Notes: generated from the sequence alone by a model not told the origin. Counted from the stretch's first letter, positions 27,668 to 37,618 are shown. The stretch: 64,000 bases of DNA from Gammaproteobacteria bacterium (GCA_018825305.1 JAHJEO010000016.1:364574-428573); one strand, 5' to 3'. A program made the numbers and translations.

Positions 27668-28111
27668 CTACTCTATTTCTTTCTGGCTGGCGCGGCGGGA
27701 CGAGTGCTCGTCCAGCGCTTTCTGCTCCCGCCGCAACTCGGCCTGATCGAGCCGGGAACGGTGGCGCTGCTCGAGGGTATCGAAGGCCTTTACCCGGCCG
27801 CGTTTGGCAATCCATTCCTCCTTGCCTTCCGCCGTGCGCTGCTTGCTGGCTTCCGCCATGGTGCCGGCCTGGTCGATGGCGGCATCAAGCCGGCCGAGAA
27901 AAGACTGGTAATTCTGCCAGCTATCGCGGCCCAGCCCGTTCCTGGCGGCCTCGAGAAAGCGCGTGTGATATTCGGCCCGGTATTCGACCAGCATCTGCAA
28001 ACGCTGTTCCGCCTGTTGCTCGCCGGTAATCAACTCACCCAGCCGCCGCGTCGCCTCGTCGAGACGCAGCTGCGACAGATCGAGAAGGGGTTTGAGTGGA
28101 AACTTGCTCAT
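27668..28111 (-). CDS. fliJ: Flagellar export protein FliJ
   Basis: MSKFPLKPLLDLSQLRLDEATRRLGELITGEQQAEQRLQML, coiled coil, downstream of fliI. Confidence 0.93.
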   Translation of the reverse strand: MSKFPLKPLLDLSQLRLDEATRRLGELITGEQQAEQRLQMLVEYRAEYHTRFLEAARNGLGRDSWQNYQSFLGRLDAAIDQAGTMAEASKQRTAEGKEEWIAKRGRVKAFDTLEQRHRSRLDQAELRREQKALDEHSSRRASQKEIE

Positions 28112-28146
28112 GGGAACTCGGCGCCGAAACCGCCGGCCAATTCATT

Positions 28147-29547
28147 CTACGCCTGCTGGAACAGGACATCGAGCTGGGCGAGGCTGTCGCTTGCGCTCGC
28201 GCGCTCGCCGATACCCTGCTGCAGAAAAGCCTCCATCAGCGGCTGCAGTGCGATGGCGCGATCGAGTAGGGGATCCGATCCCTTGGCATAGGCGCCTACA
28301 GCAAGCAGGTCGCGAGCACGCTGGTAGCGCGAATAGAGTTGCCTGAATGTGCGCACCTGGTCGAGATGGCCGGCCTGAATCAGGTTCGTCATGGCGCGAG
28401 AGATGGACTGCTCGATGTCGATCGCGGGATAGTGGCCGGCGTCGGCGAGGCTGCGCGACAGCACGATATGGCCATCGAGAATGGCCCTTGCCGCATCGGC
28501 AATCGGATCCTGCTGGTCATCGCCCTCGGCCAGCACGGTGTAGAAGGCCGTGATGGATCCGCCCCGGTCGGGGCCGTTGCCGGCGCGCTCCACCAGTTGC
28601 GGCAGCCGCGCGAACACCGAAGGGGGATAACCGCGTGTGACCGGCGGCTCGCCGATCGCCAGTGCGATTTCACGCTGGGCCATGGCGTAGCGCGTCAGCG
28701 AATCCATGATCAGCAGGACGTGCTTGCCTTGGTCGCGGAACTGTTCGGCAACCGTGGTGGCATACGCTGCGCCCTGCAGTCGCATCAGCGGGCTGACGTC
28801 GGCCGGCGCAGCCACGACCACGGAGCGCGCGAGTCCGTCGCGGCCGAGGTTGAGCTCGATGAACTCCTTCACTTCGCGACCGCGCTCACCGATCAGGCCG
28901 ACGACGATGATGTCGGCTGCGGTATAGCGCGCCATCATGCCGAGCAATACGCTCTTGCCTACGCCCGATCCGGCGAACAGGCCCAGGCGCTGGCCACGGC
29001 CAACGGTGAGCAGTGAATTGATGGCGCGGATGCCGACATCGAGGGTCTGGTCGATCGGTGCCCGCAGCAGCGGGTTCACCGGCCGGCTGACCAGCGAACG
29101 GGTGAGCTTGGCATCAAGCGGGCCTAGCGTATCAAGTGGCTTGCCGTTGCCATCGACCACGCGGCCGAGCAACTGGTCGCCAACCGGGAGGTGCTTGGCG
29201 CGGTCGAGCAGTCGTCGTAGCGGAATGTGCTCGACGCGGAAGCGCGGCGGTGACGGCGGCGGTTCGAGTGGCGTCACGCTGGCACCGGGCGCAAGGCCGT
29301 AGACGTCCTCGGTTGGCATCATGAACAGCTTTTCGCCGGAAAACCCGACCACTTCGGCTTCGACCGTGCCGCCACCAGGCGCCTGGATGCGACACCCCGA
29401 TCCTAGTGGCAGTTTGAGGCCGGCGGCTTCCATTACCAGTCCGTTGATGCGGGTGAGGCGGCCGGAGAGTTCAAATACTTCGGCATCCGCCACTTGCCGG
29501 CGACAGGCCGCCAGATGCTGGCACCAGATCGCCTGGCTTGTGCTCAT
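28147..29547 (-). CDS. fliI: Flagellar export ATPase FliI
   Basis: Walker [21 protein letters not shown]1-type ATPase motifs ([26 protein letters not shown]). Confidence 0.97.
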   Translation of the reverse strand: MSTSQAIWCQHLAACRRQVADAEVFELSGRLTRINGLVMEAAGLKLPLGSGCRIQAPGGGTVEAEVVGFSGEKLFMMPTEDVYGLAPGASVTPLEPPPSPPRFRVEHIPLRRLLDRAKHLPVGDQLLGRVVDGNGKPLDTLGPLDAKLTRSLVSRPVNPLLRAPIDQTLDVGIRAINSLLTVGRGQRLGLFAGSGVGKSVLLGMMARYTAADIIVVGLIGERGREVKEFIELNLGRDGLARSVVVAAPADVSPLMRLQGAAYATTVAEQFRDQGKHVLLIMDSLTRYAMAQREIALAIGEPPVTRGYPPSVFARLPQLVERAGNGPDRGGSITAFYTVLAEGDDQQDPIADAARAILDGHIVLSRSLADAGHYPAIDIEQSISRAMTNLIQAGHLDQVRTFRQLYSRYQRARDLLAVGAYAKGSDPLLDRAIALQPLMEAFLQQGIGERASASDSLAQLDVLFQQA

Positions 29548-30173
29548 GGCGTTTCGGCCGGTTGCCAGGCGGCATCCAGACCCAACCCGTCAAGCACGCG
29601 CCGCCAGCGCGTGGCGACGGTGGCGTCGATATGGCTGCCGCCGGACTCCACCACGCAGTCGCCGCGCTGGAGCTTGGGGTCTTCGTGGATGCGATGGCCG
29701 GCGTGGGTGAGTTGATCTCCCAGATAGGAGCGGGCCAGCGAGGCGTCCTCGGGGTTGAGGAAAATTGCTGCATGCTGGTGTGGCAGCAAGGCCAGCGCCT
29801 CGCGGATCGCATTGAGCAGGACGGCTGGCTGGGCCGACAATTCGGCCCGTGCCACCTGTCGCGCGATTTCCACAGCCAGCGCCAGCAGCTCCTCGGCGAT
29901 CTCATCCTCAAGGCCTTTGAACGCCGCATCGAGTTTTCCGGCCGCTTTGGCCAGACGCTGCGCTTCGTCGCGCGCCTGGGTCTGCCCCTCCTTGTAACCT
30001 TCCTGTCGTGCCTGCTCGCGAATGTTTTCGACTTCCTCGACGGTGGGTAGCTTGACGGCGGGGGCCGGCGCTTGCTCCTTGGGAGCTGCGGCTGCAGCCG
30101 TGTTGGCGGCCGGTTTTTCAGTTCCGTCGAAGGCGGCCAGTTCCCAGCGTTCCCAGGCAGTTAGATTTGACAT
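29544..30173 (-). CDS. fliH: Flagellar export ATPase regulator FliH
   Basis: [53 protein letters not shown]; overlaps fliI. Confidence 0.94.
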   Translation of the reverse strand: MSNLTAWERWELAAFDGTEKPAANTAAAAAPKEQAPAPAVKLPTVEEVENIREQARQEGYKEGQTQARDEAQRLAKAAGKLDAAFKGLEDEIAEELLALAVEIARQVARAELSAQPAVLLNAIREALALLPHQHAAIFLNPEDASLARSYLGDQLTHAGHRIHEDPKLQRGDCVVESGGSHIDATVATRWRRVLDGLGLDAAWQPAETP

Positions 30174-30183
30174 GGGGCCGGGC

Positions 30184-31197
30184 TCAGATCATCTGGTCTT
30201 CGCCACCCTTGCCGCCGAGCACGATCTGCCCTTCGTCGGCCAGGCGGCGGGCGATCTTGAGAATTTCCTTCTGCTCGTTTTCGACTTCGGACAGACGCAC
30301 CGGCCCCTTGGCTTCGAGGTCTTCCCGCAGCATTTCGGCGGCGCGCTGCGACATGTTCTTGAATATCTTCTCGCGCAACTCCGGCGGCGCGCCTTTCAGG
30401 GCGAGGATCAGCGAGTCGGACTGCACCTCGCGTAACAGCAGCTGGATGCCGCGGTCGTCGATGTCCAGCAGGTTCTCGAAGACGAACATCTCGTCCATGA
30501 TTTTCTGCGCGAGTTCCGGATCGTATTCACGCACGTTGTCGACCACCGAGGTTTCCACCGCCTGACCAACGAAGTTGAGGACCTCGGCTGCGTGGCGCAC
30601 GCCACCCATCGCCGCCTTCTTGACGTTGCCCGAGGCACCGGCCAAGAGGCGCTTCATCGCCTCATTCAGCTCCATGATGGCGACCGGCTGAACGCCGTCG
30701 AGCGTGGCGATCCGCAGGATCACGTCGTTACGCAGGCGTTCGGTGAAAAGCTTGAGGATCTCCCCGGCATGGTCGTAGTCGAGGTGGACGAGGATGGTCG
30801 CGATGATCTGCGGATGTTCGTTCTTGATCAGGTCGGCCACCGTCGCTGCGTCCATCCATTTCAGGCCCTCGATGCCGGCCGTGTCGCCGCCCTGCATGAT
30901 GCGGGCGATCAGGTTGGCGGCCTTGTCGTCGCCGAGCGCCTTGGTCAGCATGGCCTTGATGACGTTTTCGTCGACCGACAACGGCGAGCCCTTGGCCGCA
31001 TTGTGGGTGATCTCGTCGAGAATCGGCTCGACCCTTTCGCGCGGCACGGTCTTCAGGGCGGCCATGGCGTGGCCGAGTTTCTGCACCTCTTTCGGCCCGA
31101 GGTGCTTGAGGATCTCCGCCGCCTCGTTTTCACCGAGCGTCAGCAGCAGCATGGCGCTTTTTTCGACGCCGTCTTCAGCCTTGTTGCTCGCTGCCAC
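30184..31197 (-). CDS. fliG: Flagellar switch protein FliG
   Basis: SAMLLLTLGENEAAEILKHLGPKEVQKLGHAM; EHPQIIATILVHLDYDHAGEIL. Confidence 0.97.
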   Translation of the reverse strand: MAASNKAEDGVEKSAMLLLTLGENEAAEILKHLGPKEVQKLGHAMAALKTVPRERVEPILDEITHNAAKGSPLSVDENVIKAMLTKALGDDKAANLIARIMQGGDTAGIEGLKWMDAATVADLIKNEHPQIIATILVHLDYDHAGEILKLFTERLRNDVILRIATLDGVQPVAIMELNEAMKRLLAGASGNVKKAAMGGVRHAAEVLNFVGQAVETSVVDNVREYDPELAQKIMDEMFVFENLLDIDDRGIQLLLREVQSDSLILALKGAPPELREKIFKNMSQRAAEMLREDLEAKGPVRLSEVENEQKEILKIARRLADEGQIVLGGKGGEDQMI

Positions 31198-32818
31198 CGA
31201 CCCATTCCTTGATCATATTCGCCATCATTTTCGGATCCTGCTTGGCCATTTCCCGCGCGCTGGCCAGCTTGTGATCGTAGCTCATGCGGTGCTCGGTGTC
31301 GTTGGCCATCTCGCGTTCCACTTCGGATGGCCCTACCACCGGCGGCGGCACCATGGTGGCGAGCCGGTCGAACAACGGCCTCAGCAACCGGGTCCAGGTC
31401 AGCCAGGCGATCACGCCGAAGATCAGGTACTTGCCCAACTCCTTGAGCAGTGCCAGCAGTTGCGGGTCTTTCCAGATCGGAGAGTCGGGTATGACTTCCT
31501 TTTCGGGCGGCGTGAAGGGCGCATTGGCGACGTTGAGGGTATCGCCGCGCGCCTGCGAGAAACCCATCGCCTCCCGCACTATGTCCGTGACCTGCTTGAT
31601 CTCGGCCGCGGTGAGCGGCACGGCCTTGCCCGGTTTGCCGTCCTTGTCGATCAGGCGCTTGTGATTGACCACCACCGCGACCGACATGCGGCGAATGCTG
31701 CCCGGTGCGCCTTTGGTATGGCGCACGGTCTTGTCCACCTCGAAATTGGTTGTCGCGTTCTTCGAGAAGTTGAGCGGCAGCTTGTTCGCGGTCGCGGCGG
31801 TCGCCCCCGGGGTGCCGGGTGCAGCGGGCGTCGTCAGCGGTGCGGTGGCTGGTACCGGCGGCTGGTTGGTGAGAGCGCCGGGCACGCCGACGGCATCCGG
31901 CGAGTTGGTGGCGGTTTCGGCGGTCTGCAGGCTGCGAATTGCGGTATCGGGGTTGGGGTTGGGCCGATAGGTCTCGGCCACCTGTTCGCTTTGCGAGAAA
32001 TCGACGTCAGCGGTGACCCGCGCGCGGACGTTGCCGGCACCGATCATCGGCGTGAGGATTTCCTCGATGCGCTTGATGTAGGCCTGCTCGATTTCGCGCA
32101 CGAACCGCAGTTGCGTCGGGTCGAGGCCGGCGTTCTTGAGGCTGTCCTGCTGCTGCGATATCAGGTTGCCGTCCTGGTCGATGACGCTGATGTATGCCGG
32201 GTTCAGCTGCGGTACGGAGGCCGACACCAGATGCACGATGCCTGCCACCTGCGCCGGCTCCAGCGTGCGGCCGGCGTACAGATTGACCAGCACCGAGGCT
32301 GAGGGCTTCTGCTCGTCGCGGAGGAATGCGGTCTGCTTGGGAATGGCCAGATGCACCCGCGCGCCGCGCACCGCGGCGAGCGACTGGATCGAGCGCGCCA
32401 GTTCGCCTTCAAGGCCGCGCTGGTAGTTGATCTGCTCGGCGAACTGGCTGATTCCCAGCTTCTGGTTTTCCATCAGCTCGAAGCCGACCAGGCCGCCGCG
32501 CGGCAGGCCCTGCGAGGCCAGGCGCAGTCTTGCGTCATGCACCATGGTGCCGGGCACCAGGATCGCGCCACCGCCTTCGGAGTACTTGTAGGGCACGTTC
32601 TGCTGCTGCAGCGCGGCGATGATCTGCCCACCGTCCTTTTCCGACAGGTTGGCGAAGAGCACCGAGTAAGGCGGTTCCTTGGTCCACAGCCAGGACCCGA
32701 CAAGCAGGGCAATGGCGAAAGCCAGCACCAGCATCGCCGCCAGTTTCTGGCGAGGCTGCAGGCGGCTGAATGCCTCGATGGTGAGAGGGGACGCGCTGGT
32801 CTGTTCCGCAGTAGCCAT
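31175..32818 (-). CDS. fliF: MS-ring protein FliF
   Basis: YSVLFANLSEKDGGQIIAALQQQNVPYKYSEGGGAILVP; ends with FliG-binding tail. Confidence 0.97.
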   Translation of the reverse strand: MATAEQTSASPLTIEAFSRLQPRQKLAAMLVLAFAIALLVGSWLWTKEPPYSVLFANLSEKDGGQIIAALQQQNVPYKYSEGGGAILVPGTMVHDARLRLASQGLPRGGLVGFELMENQKLGISQFAEQINYQRGLEGELARSIQSLAAVRGARVHLAIPKQTAFLRDEQKPSASVLVNLYAGRTLEPAQVAGIVHLVSASVPQLNPAYISVIDQDGNLISQQQDSLKNAGLDPTQLRFVREIEQAYIKRIEEILTPMIGAGNVRARVTADVDFSQSEQVAETYRPNPNPDTAIRSLQTAETATNSPDAVGVPGALTNQPPVPATAPLTTPAAPGTPGATAATANKLPLNFSKNATTNFEVDKTVRHTKGAPGSIRRMSVAVVVNHKRLIDKDGKPGKAVPLTAAEIKQVTDIVREAMGFSQARGDTLNVANAPFTPPEKEVIPDSPIWKDPQLLALLKELGKYLIFGVIAWLTWTRLLRPLFDRLATMVPPPVVGPSEVEREMANDTEHRMSYDHKLASAREMAKQDPKMMANMIKEWVGGSEQQG

Positions 32819-32871
32819 AATTCGTTGATTATCAAGCCCGGTTGAGCCGCTGCCGGATTGTGGCTTGCACT

Positions 32872-32887
32872 AGCAAGAGCGGTTCCG
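32872..32887 (-). promoter_or_regulatory. Sigma-54-like promoter for fliF operon
   Basis: Minus strand CGGAACCGCTCTTGCT, GG-N10-GC spacing, 3 mismatches. Confidence 0.5.
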
Positions 32888-32895
32888 GCAAGAAG

Positions 32896-32910
32896 CGGCA
32901 AATATTGCCG
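32896..32910. promoter_or_regulatory. Candidate operator CGGCAAATATTGCCG between fliF and fleS
   Basis: Same 15-bp palindrome in the divergent intergenic region. Confidence 0.62.
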
Positions 32911-32960
32911 CCATTTCGACCCATGTTCGGGTGGTGTGTATCTGCCATCATCCGGGTGGA

Positions 32961-34169
32961 ATGAAAAGTCCGGAAACCCCTGTCGACGCCACCCCGCTTG
33001 CGCCCGCCCTCGATCAGGCGGGTCTCGCCGAGGCCTTTCGGATATTCAGCCAGGCCTCGGAGGAGTTGTCGTCGGCCTATGCCGGTCTGCAGGCCCAAGT
33101 GGCGACGCTCACAGCGGAACTGGCCGCGGCAAACGGCGCGCTGCGGCAACAATATCAGGAAAAGGCGGCGCTGACTGAGCGACTTTCGCACCTGCTCGAT
33201 GCCCTGCCGGCCGGCGTCATCCTGCTCGATGCCGAGGGCCGCACGGTGCAGGCCAATCCGGCAGCGGAGAATGTTTTCGGCGCCGATCTGTCGCTGCTTG
33301 CCTGGCCGCAGATCGAAGAGCGGCATCTGTCGCCTACGGATACACCGGGCGAGTATGCGCTGACCGACAAGCGCCTGGCCGTCACCGTTACGCCGCTCGA
33401 TTCGGCCGGCGGGCGCATAGTGCTGCTGCACGATGTCACCGAAACCCACCGGCTGCGGGTGCAGGCCGAGCGCAACGAGCGGCTGGCGGCGATGGGCGAG
33501 ATGGCGGCGCAGCTTGCCCATCAGCTTCGCACGCCGCTGGCCGCTGCGCTGCTGTACGCCGGCAACCTGGAACTGCCGGGATTGGCCGAAGCCAGCCGCA
33601 TCAGCATCGCGCAAAAGACCGTCGAGCGCCTCAAAGCGCTGGAACGGTTGATCCACGATACGCTGATGTTCGCCCGTGGCGAGGTCCTGGGGCGCGAGGC
33701 ATTCGTCGTGGCGGACCTGGTCGCCGAATTGCGCCACACCTTCGAACCGCTGGCGCGAACCCGCGGCATCGACTTCGTCGTTGCCGCCGATGCTGGCGGC
33801 GAGCGCGCCAGCGGCAACCGCAAGGCGCTGGTCGGCGCCCTGACCAGCCTGCTCGAGAATGCGCTGCAGGCTGTCGATGCCGGCGGCGAAATTGCCTTGA
33901 GCGCACAGCGGGAAGGTGACCAACTGCTACTGGCCGTGCGCGACAACGGCCGTGGCATTGCCGCCGACACACTTTCCCGCATGTTCGAGCCGTTTTTTAC
34001 CACCCGGGCCGAAGGTACCGGATTGGGGCTGGCGATCGCCCGCGGCGTGGCCCGCGCCCACGGCGGCAGCATCGATGTTCGCTCCGAACCCGGCTGCGGC
34101 ACCGAATTCATGCTGACGCTGCCCCTTGCAAGCGAAACTGCAGACTCACCGGACACCGATAATGGCTAA
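32961..34169 (+). CDS. fleS: Sensor histidine kinase FleS/FlrB-like
   Basis: PAS-like region, H-box EMAAQLAHQLRTPLAAALLYAGNLELP, G-box DNGRGIAADTLSRMFEPFFTTRAEGTGLGLAIARGVARAHGG; overlaps response regulator start. Confidence 0.9.
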   Translation: MKSPETPVDATPLAPALDQAGLAEAFRIFSQASEELSSAYAGLQAQVATLTAELAAANGALRQQYQEKAALTERLSHLLDALPAGVILLDAEGRTVQANPAAENVFGADLSLLAWPQIEERHLSPTDTPGEYALTDKRLAVTVTPLDSAGGRIVLLHDVTETHRLRVQAERNERLAAMGEMAAQLAHQLRTPLAAALLYAGNLELPGLAEASRISIAQKTVERLKALERLIHDTLMFARGEVLGREAFVVADLVAELRHTFEPLARTRGIDFVVAADAGGERASGNRKALVGALTSLLENALQAVDAGGEIALSAQREGDQLLLAVRDNGRGIAADTLSRMFEPFFTTRAEGTGLGLAIARGVARAHGGSIDVRSEPGCGTEFMLTLPLASETADSPDTDNG

Positions 34170-35553
34170 ACACCTCAAACTGCTGGTGGTCGAGGACGAT
34201 CACGCCCTGCGTGACGCGTTGCTGGTCACCCTGGATGCCGCCGGCCACCATGCCAGCGGTGCCGCCGACGGCCCGGCTGCCCTGGCGCTGCTGGGGCGCG
34301 GCCGCTTCAGCATGGTGATCTCCGACCTGCGCATGGCGCCGATGGATGGCCTCGAATTGCTGGCCGAGATCCGCAAGCGCGAGCCGACGTTACCGGTGCT
34401 GCTGATGACAGCTTTCGGCGACGTCGACAAGGCGGTAGCTGCCATGCGAGGCGGTGCCTGTGATTTCATGCTCAAGCCGTTTGAGCCGCGTGCGCTGCTC
34501 GACCAGATCGCGCGCTACGCCACCCAGCCGCCCGAGGCCGAGGGCGTCATCGCCGCCGACCCCAAGACGCGCGACCTGCTGCTGCTCGCCGCCCGGGTTG
34601 CCCGGACCGATGCGACCGTGCTGCTCACGGGCGAGTCCGGCACCGGCAAGGAAGTGTTCGCGCGCTACATCCATGACCAGTCCCAGCGCAAGGGCGGCCC
34701 CTTCGTCGCCATCAACTGTGCGGCCATCCCCGACACCCTGCTCGAGGCCACGCTGTTCGGCCACGAACGCGGCGCCTTCACCGGGGCGCAGGCTGCCCAG
34801 GCCGGCAAGTTCGAGCAGGCCAGCGGTGGCACCCTGCTGCTCGACGAGATTTCCGAAATGCCGATGGCCCTGCAGGCCAAGCTGCTGCGCGTATTGCAGG
34901 AGCGCGAGGTAGAGCGGGTCGGCGGCAAGAAGCCGGTGGCGGTCGACCTGCGTGTCATCGCCACCTCCAACCGCGACATGGCGGCCGAGGTCAAGGCCGG
35001 CCGTTTCCGCGAAGACCTCTATTACCGCCTCAACGTCTTTCCCCTGCAGATTCCCAGCCTGCGCGAACGGCCCGCCGACATCGTGCCGCTGGCGCGCCAT
35101 TTCTGTGTGCTGCACGGTCAGCGGCTGGGCAAGGTCGCCCGACTGGCGCCGGTGGCCGAGGCAATAATTGCCGCCCATGCCTGGCCGGGCAACGTGCGGG
35201 AACTGGAAAACGTCATTCAGCGGGCGGCCATTCTCGCCCCCGGAGAGACCATAGACGCCCCGCAACTGATGCTGGAAACGGGCGCGCCCGTCCCCGCGGC
35301 GATCCCGGCCGGCATTGCCGTGGCGCCAGCGCCGACTTTTCTGCCGCAGCCGCCGGTGCCCGCCAATACGGGGGGGGCGGCCGTTTCGCCCGCCAACATG
35401 AAGGATCTTGAGCGCGCCCACATCCTCGAAACACTGGCCAAGGTTGGCGGTTCGCGCAAGAAAGCCGTCGAACTGCTGGGCATCTCGGAGCGCACCTTGC
35501 GGTACAAACTGGCGCAGTATCGGGACGAAGGCCACCTGCCGCCGGAGGAATAA
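34162..35553 (+). CDS. fleR: Sigma-54-dependent response regulator FleR/FlrC-like
   Basis: REC domain, GESGTGKEVFARYIHDQS, GAFTGA loop (ERGAFTGAQAAQAGKFEQASGGTLLLDEI), Fis-type HTH (KKAVELLGISERTLRYKLAQY). Confidence 0.93.
   Translation: MAKHLKLLVVEDDHALRDALLVTLDAAGHHASGAADGPAALALLGRGRFSMVISDLRMAPMDGLELLAEIRKREPTLPVLLMTAFGDVDKAVAAMRGGACDFMLKPFEPRALLDQIARYATQPPEAEGVIAADPKTRDLLLLAARVARTDATVLLTGESGTGKEVFARYIHDQSQRKGGPFVAINCAAIPDTLLEATLFGHERGAFTGAQAAQAGKFEQASGGTLLLDEISEMPMALQAKLLRVLQEREVERVGGKKPVAVDLRVIATSNRDMAAEVKAGRFREDLYYRLNVFPLQIPSLRERPADIVPLARHFCVLHGQRLGKVARLAPVAEAIIAAHAWPGNVRELENVIQRAAILAPGETIDAPQLMLETGAPVPAAIPAGIAVAPAPTFLPQPPVPANTGGAAVSPANMKDLERAHILETLAKVGGSRKKAVELLGISERTLRYKLAQYRDEGHLPPEE
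35316..35340 (-). repeat. R1 copy in fleR linker
   Basis: TGCCGTGGCGCCAGCGCCGACTTTT. Confidence 0.8.
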
Positions 35554-35583
35554 GTCGAAGAATGATTGCCAAGATGGCGGCGT

Positions 35584-35599
35584 TGGCATATCGTTTGCT
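35584..35599 (+). promoter_or_regulatory. Sigma-54-like promoter for fliE
   Basis: TGGCATATCGTTTGCT, close match to consensus, 35 bp before fliE ATG. Confidence 0.82.
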
Positions 35600-35633
35600 A
35601 TTGGTAAACCGGTATATTCATTGACACCCAGCC

Positions 35634-35969
35634 ATGGCGATCGATACCCGCAACGTTGAACAAATGCTGTCCGAGCTGCGCTCGGCGGCTGGTGTCGCCC
35701 AAGGCCGGCCGGCGGACCGGATCGGGGGGGGGCAGGATGCCGCTGGCGTCGATTTCTCCCAGGCACTCAAATCCGCCATCGACCAGGTCGGCCAGGCCCA
35801 GCAGCAGGCCCAGCAGATGACCAAGGATTTCGCGTCCGGCCAGAGCGATGTCAACCTGCAGGACGTTATGATCAACCTGCAGAAGGCCAACCTCTCGTTC
35901 CAACAGATGGTCCAGGTCAGGAACAAGCTGGTGTCTGCCTATCAGGACATCATGAACATGCAGGTGTGA
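35634..35969 (+). CDS. fliE: Hook-basal body protein FliE
   Basis: C-terminal VNLQDVMINLQKANLSFQQMVQVRNKLVSAYQDIMNMQV; sigma-54 promoter upstream. Confidence 0.96.
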   Translation: MAIDTRNVEQMLSELRSAAGVAQGRPADRIGGGQDAAGVDFSQALKSAIDQVGQAQQQAQQMTKDFASGQSDVNLQDVMINLQKANLSFQQMVQVRNKLVSAYQDIMNMQV

Positions 35970-36778
35970 TGTTCGCGATGTTTCGTGCCATGCTGGCGGC
36001 CACCTTGGTGGCCGTTTTCGTTTCGGCGCCGCTGGCGGTTCGTGCCCAGGTCGAAGTTGGCAGGCCCTCGGCCCTGCGCAAACTGGTCCCCGCCGGTCCG
36101 CTCGAGGGCAGCGCGTCCCGCCAGTACGACGAACTCACGCGGCAGGCGGCGGCCTCGAGAACGCTGGCTCCGGATGACCATCCGCAAGTGCGGCGCTTGC
36201 GCGGGATCGCAAAAGACATCATTCCCTTTGCCGTCCGCTGGAATCCGCGTGCCGGCCAGTGGCGTTGGGAGGTGAATCTGATTGGTTCGAAGCAGATTAA
36301 CGCCTTCTGCATGCCTGGCGGCAAGATCGTTTTCTACAGCGGCATTCTCGACGGGCTCAAGCTTACCGACGCCGAAGTGGCGATGGTCATGGGCCACGAG
36401 ATTGCCCACGCCCTGCGCGAACACGCGCGCGAGCGCATCGCCAAAAGCGAACTCACCCAACTCGGTGCCAGCCTGCTGGGTGAGATGATCGGAGGCGGCA
36501 AGTACGCCGGCGCATTCCAGATTGGCGGCGATATGCTGTCGCTCAAGTTCTCGCGCGACGATGAAAGCGAAGCCGACGTGGTTGGCCTCGAACTGGCGGC
36601 ACGTGCCGGCTATGACCCGCGCGCCGCCGTCACCCTCTGGCAGAAGATGGCAGCGGCCAGCCGGGGATCACCGCCGCAGTGGTTGTCGACGCATCCCTCG
36701 GGAAAGAACCGTATCCAGAAAATCGAACGCCAGCTGCCGCAGGTGCTGCCGCTTTATGCCGAGGCCAGGAAACGGTAG
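35969..36778 (+). CDS. M48-family metalloprotease, exported
   Basis: HEXXH motif MVMGHEIAHALREHARERI; signal peptide MFRAMLAATLVAVFVSAPLAVRAQ; start overlaps fliE stop (GTGATG). Confidence 0.9.
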   Translation: MFAMFRAMLAATLVAVFVSAPLAVRAQVEVGRPSALRKLVPAGPLEGSASRQYDELTRQAAASRTLAPDDHPQVRRLRGIAKDIIPFAVRWNPRAGQWRWEVNLIGSKQINAFCMPGGKIVFYSGILDGLKLTDAEVAMVMGHEIAHALREHARERIAKSELTQLGASLLGEMIGGGKYAGAFQIGGDMLSLKFSRDDESEADVVGLELAARAGYDPRAAVTLWQKMAAASRGSPPQWLSTHPSGKNRIQKIERQLPQVLPLYAEARKR

Positions 36779-36829
36779 GCCGATCATGGCGGGCAGCGGG
36801 GCGGGCAGAAAGGCCGCCGGCGGGTACGC

Positions 36830-37618
36830 TCAGTTCATCCCCGTTTCGCGTGCCTTGCGCTCGCGCTCGACCTTGATGATGTAGCGTTGCACCAGCGTCA
36901 GCATGGGGCCGGGCATGGTCTTGAACTGGCAACCGGCGCGCTTGACGTTGGAGCCGTTGCGCAGCGTCAGCTCGAAGAGGTTGCAGACCCTGAGCGTGGC
37001 GACAATGATGCCGACTTCCGGTAGCTCGAGGCGGCAGTTCGGGAATTCGGTGCCGGCCTGAAAGCCGATGTCGTCGGGCGGCGACATGATCGCCAGGCCG
37101 CCACCACTGATGTCCATCACCTTAACCTCGAGCTGGCCGCGGCTGCCGTCGTCCTTTTCATAAGGCACGATGCAGCGCAGCGGGCGGGCAATCGGCACCG
37201 TCAGGCGGAAGAACTCGCGCCGCTGCAGTCGCAACACCGTGTCCGGAAAAGCCGCCCGGAACGCCGGGCGCCCCTCGTAGTCCACCTCGGCCAGCCCGCG
37301 CAGGATGAACTGGATTTTCACATTCTCGAGTTGCGTCGCGCAGAACAGCTTGTCCGCTTCCAGCGCTTTGCGGTTCATGGCGGCGTCGCTGCCGTAATCG
37401 AGAATGATCGTGTCTTCCTCGATGGCCACCAGCGTGGTCAGCAGAAAGTCGCGGCCTTCGTTGAAATAGACCGTGATGCGCGCAGCGTCGGGCAGCAGGG
37501 CGCGTAGAACAAACAGGATTTCATTCCTGGTGCTCAGCAGGTACTGGCTATAGTCGCCTGGTTCGAGCAGCTCGGGTGCCGATGGCGACTCAACGGGAAG
37601 GGTTTGCTGTTGGTTCAT
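36830..37618 (-). CDS. Flagellar brake protein, YcgR-like PilZ domain
   Basis: YcgR N-terminal domain; PilZ RREFFRLTVPIARPLRC and DISGGGLAIM. Confidence 0.87.
   Translation of the reverse strand: MNQQQTLPVESPSAPELLEPGDYSQYLLSTRNEILFVLRALLPDAARITVYFNEGRDFLLTTLVAIEEDTIILDYGSDAAMNRKALEADKLFCATQLENVKIQFILRGLAEVDYEGRPAFRAAFPDTVLRLQRREFFRLTVPIARPLRCIVPYEKDDGSRGQLEVKVMDISGGGLAIMSPPDDIGFQAGTEFPNCRLELPEVGIIVATLRVCNLFELTLRNGSNVKRAGCQFKTMPGPMLTLVQRYIIKVERERKARETGMN

Noticed and set aside
32861-32875. TGGCTTGCACTAGCA as a + strand sigma-54 promoter for fleSR
   Set aside because: GG/GC spacing fits but flanking bases are weak; insufficient to call.
33157-33182. GAAAAGGCGGCGCTGACTGAGCG in fleS
   Set aside because: Only the first half resembles R1; too many mismatches.
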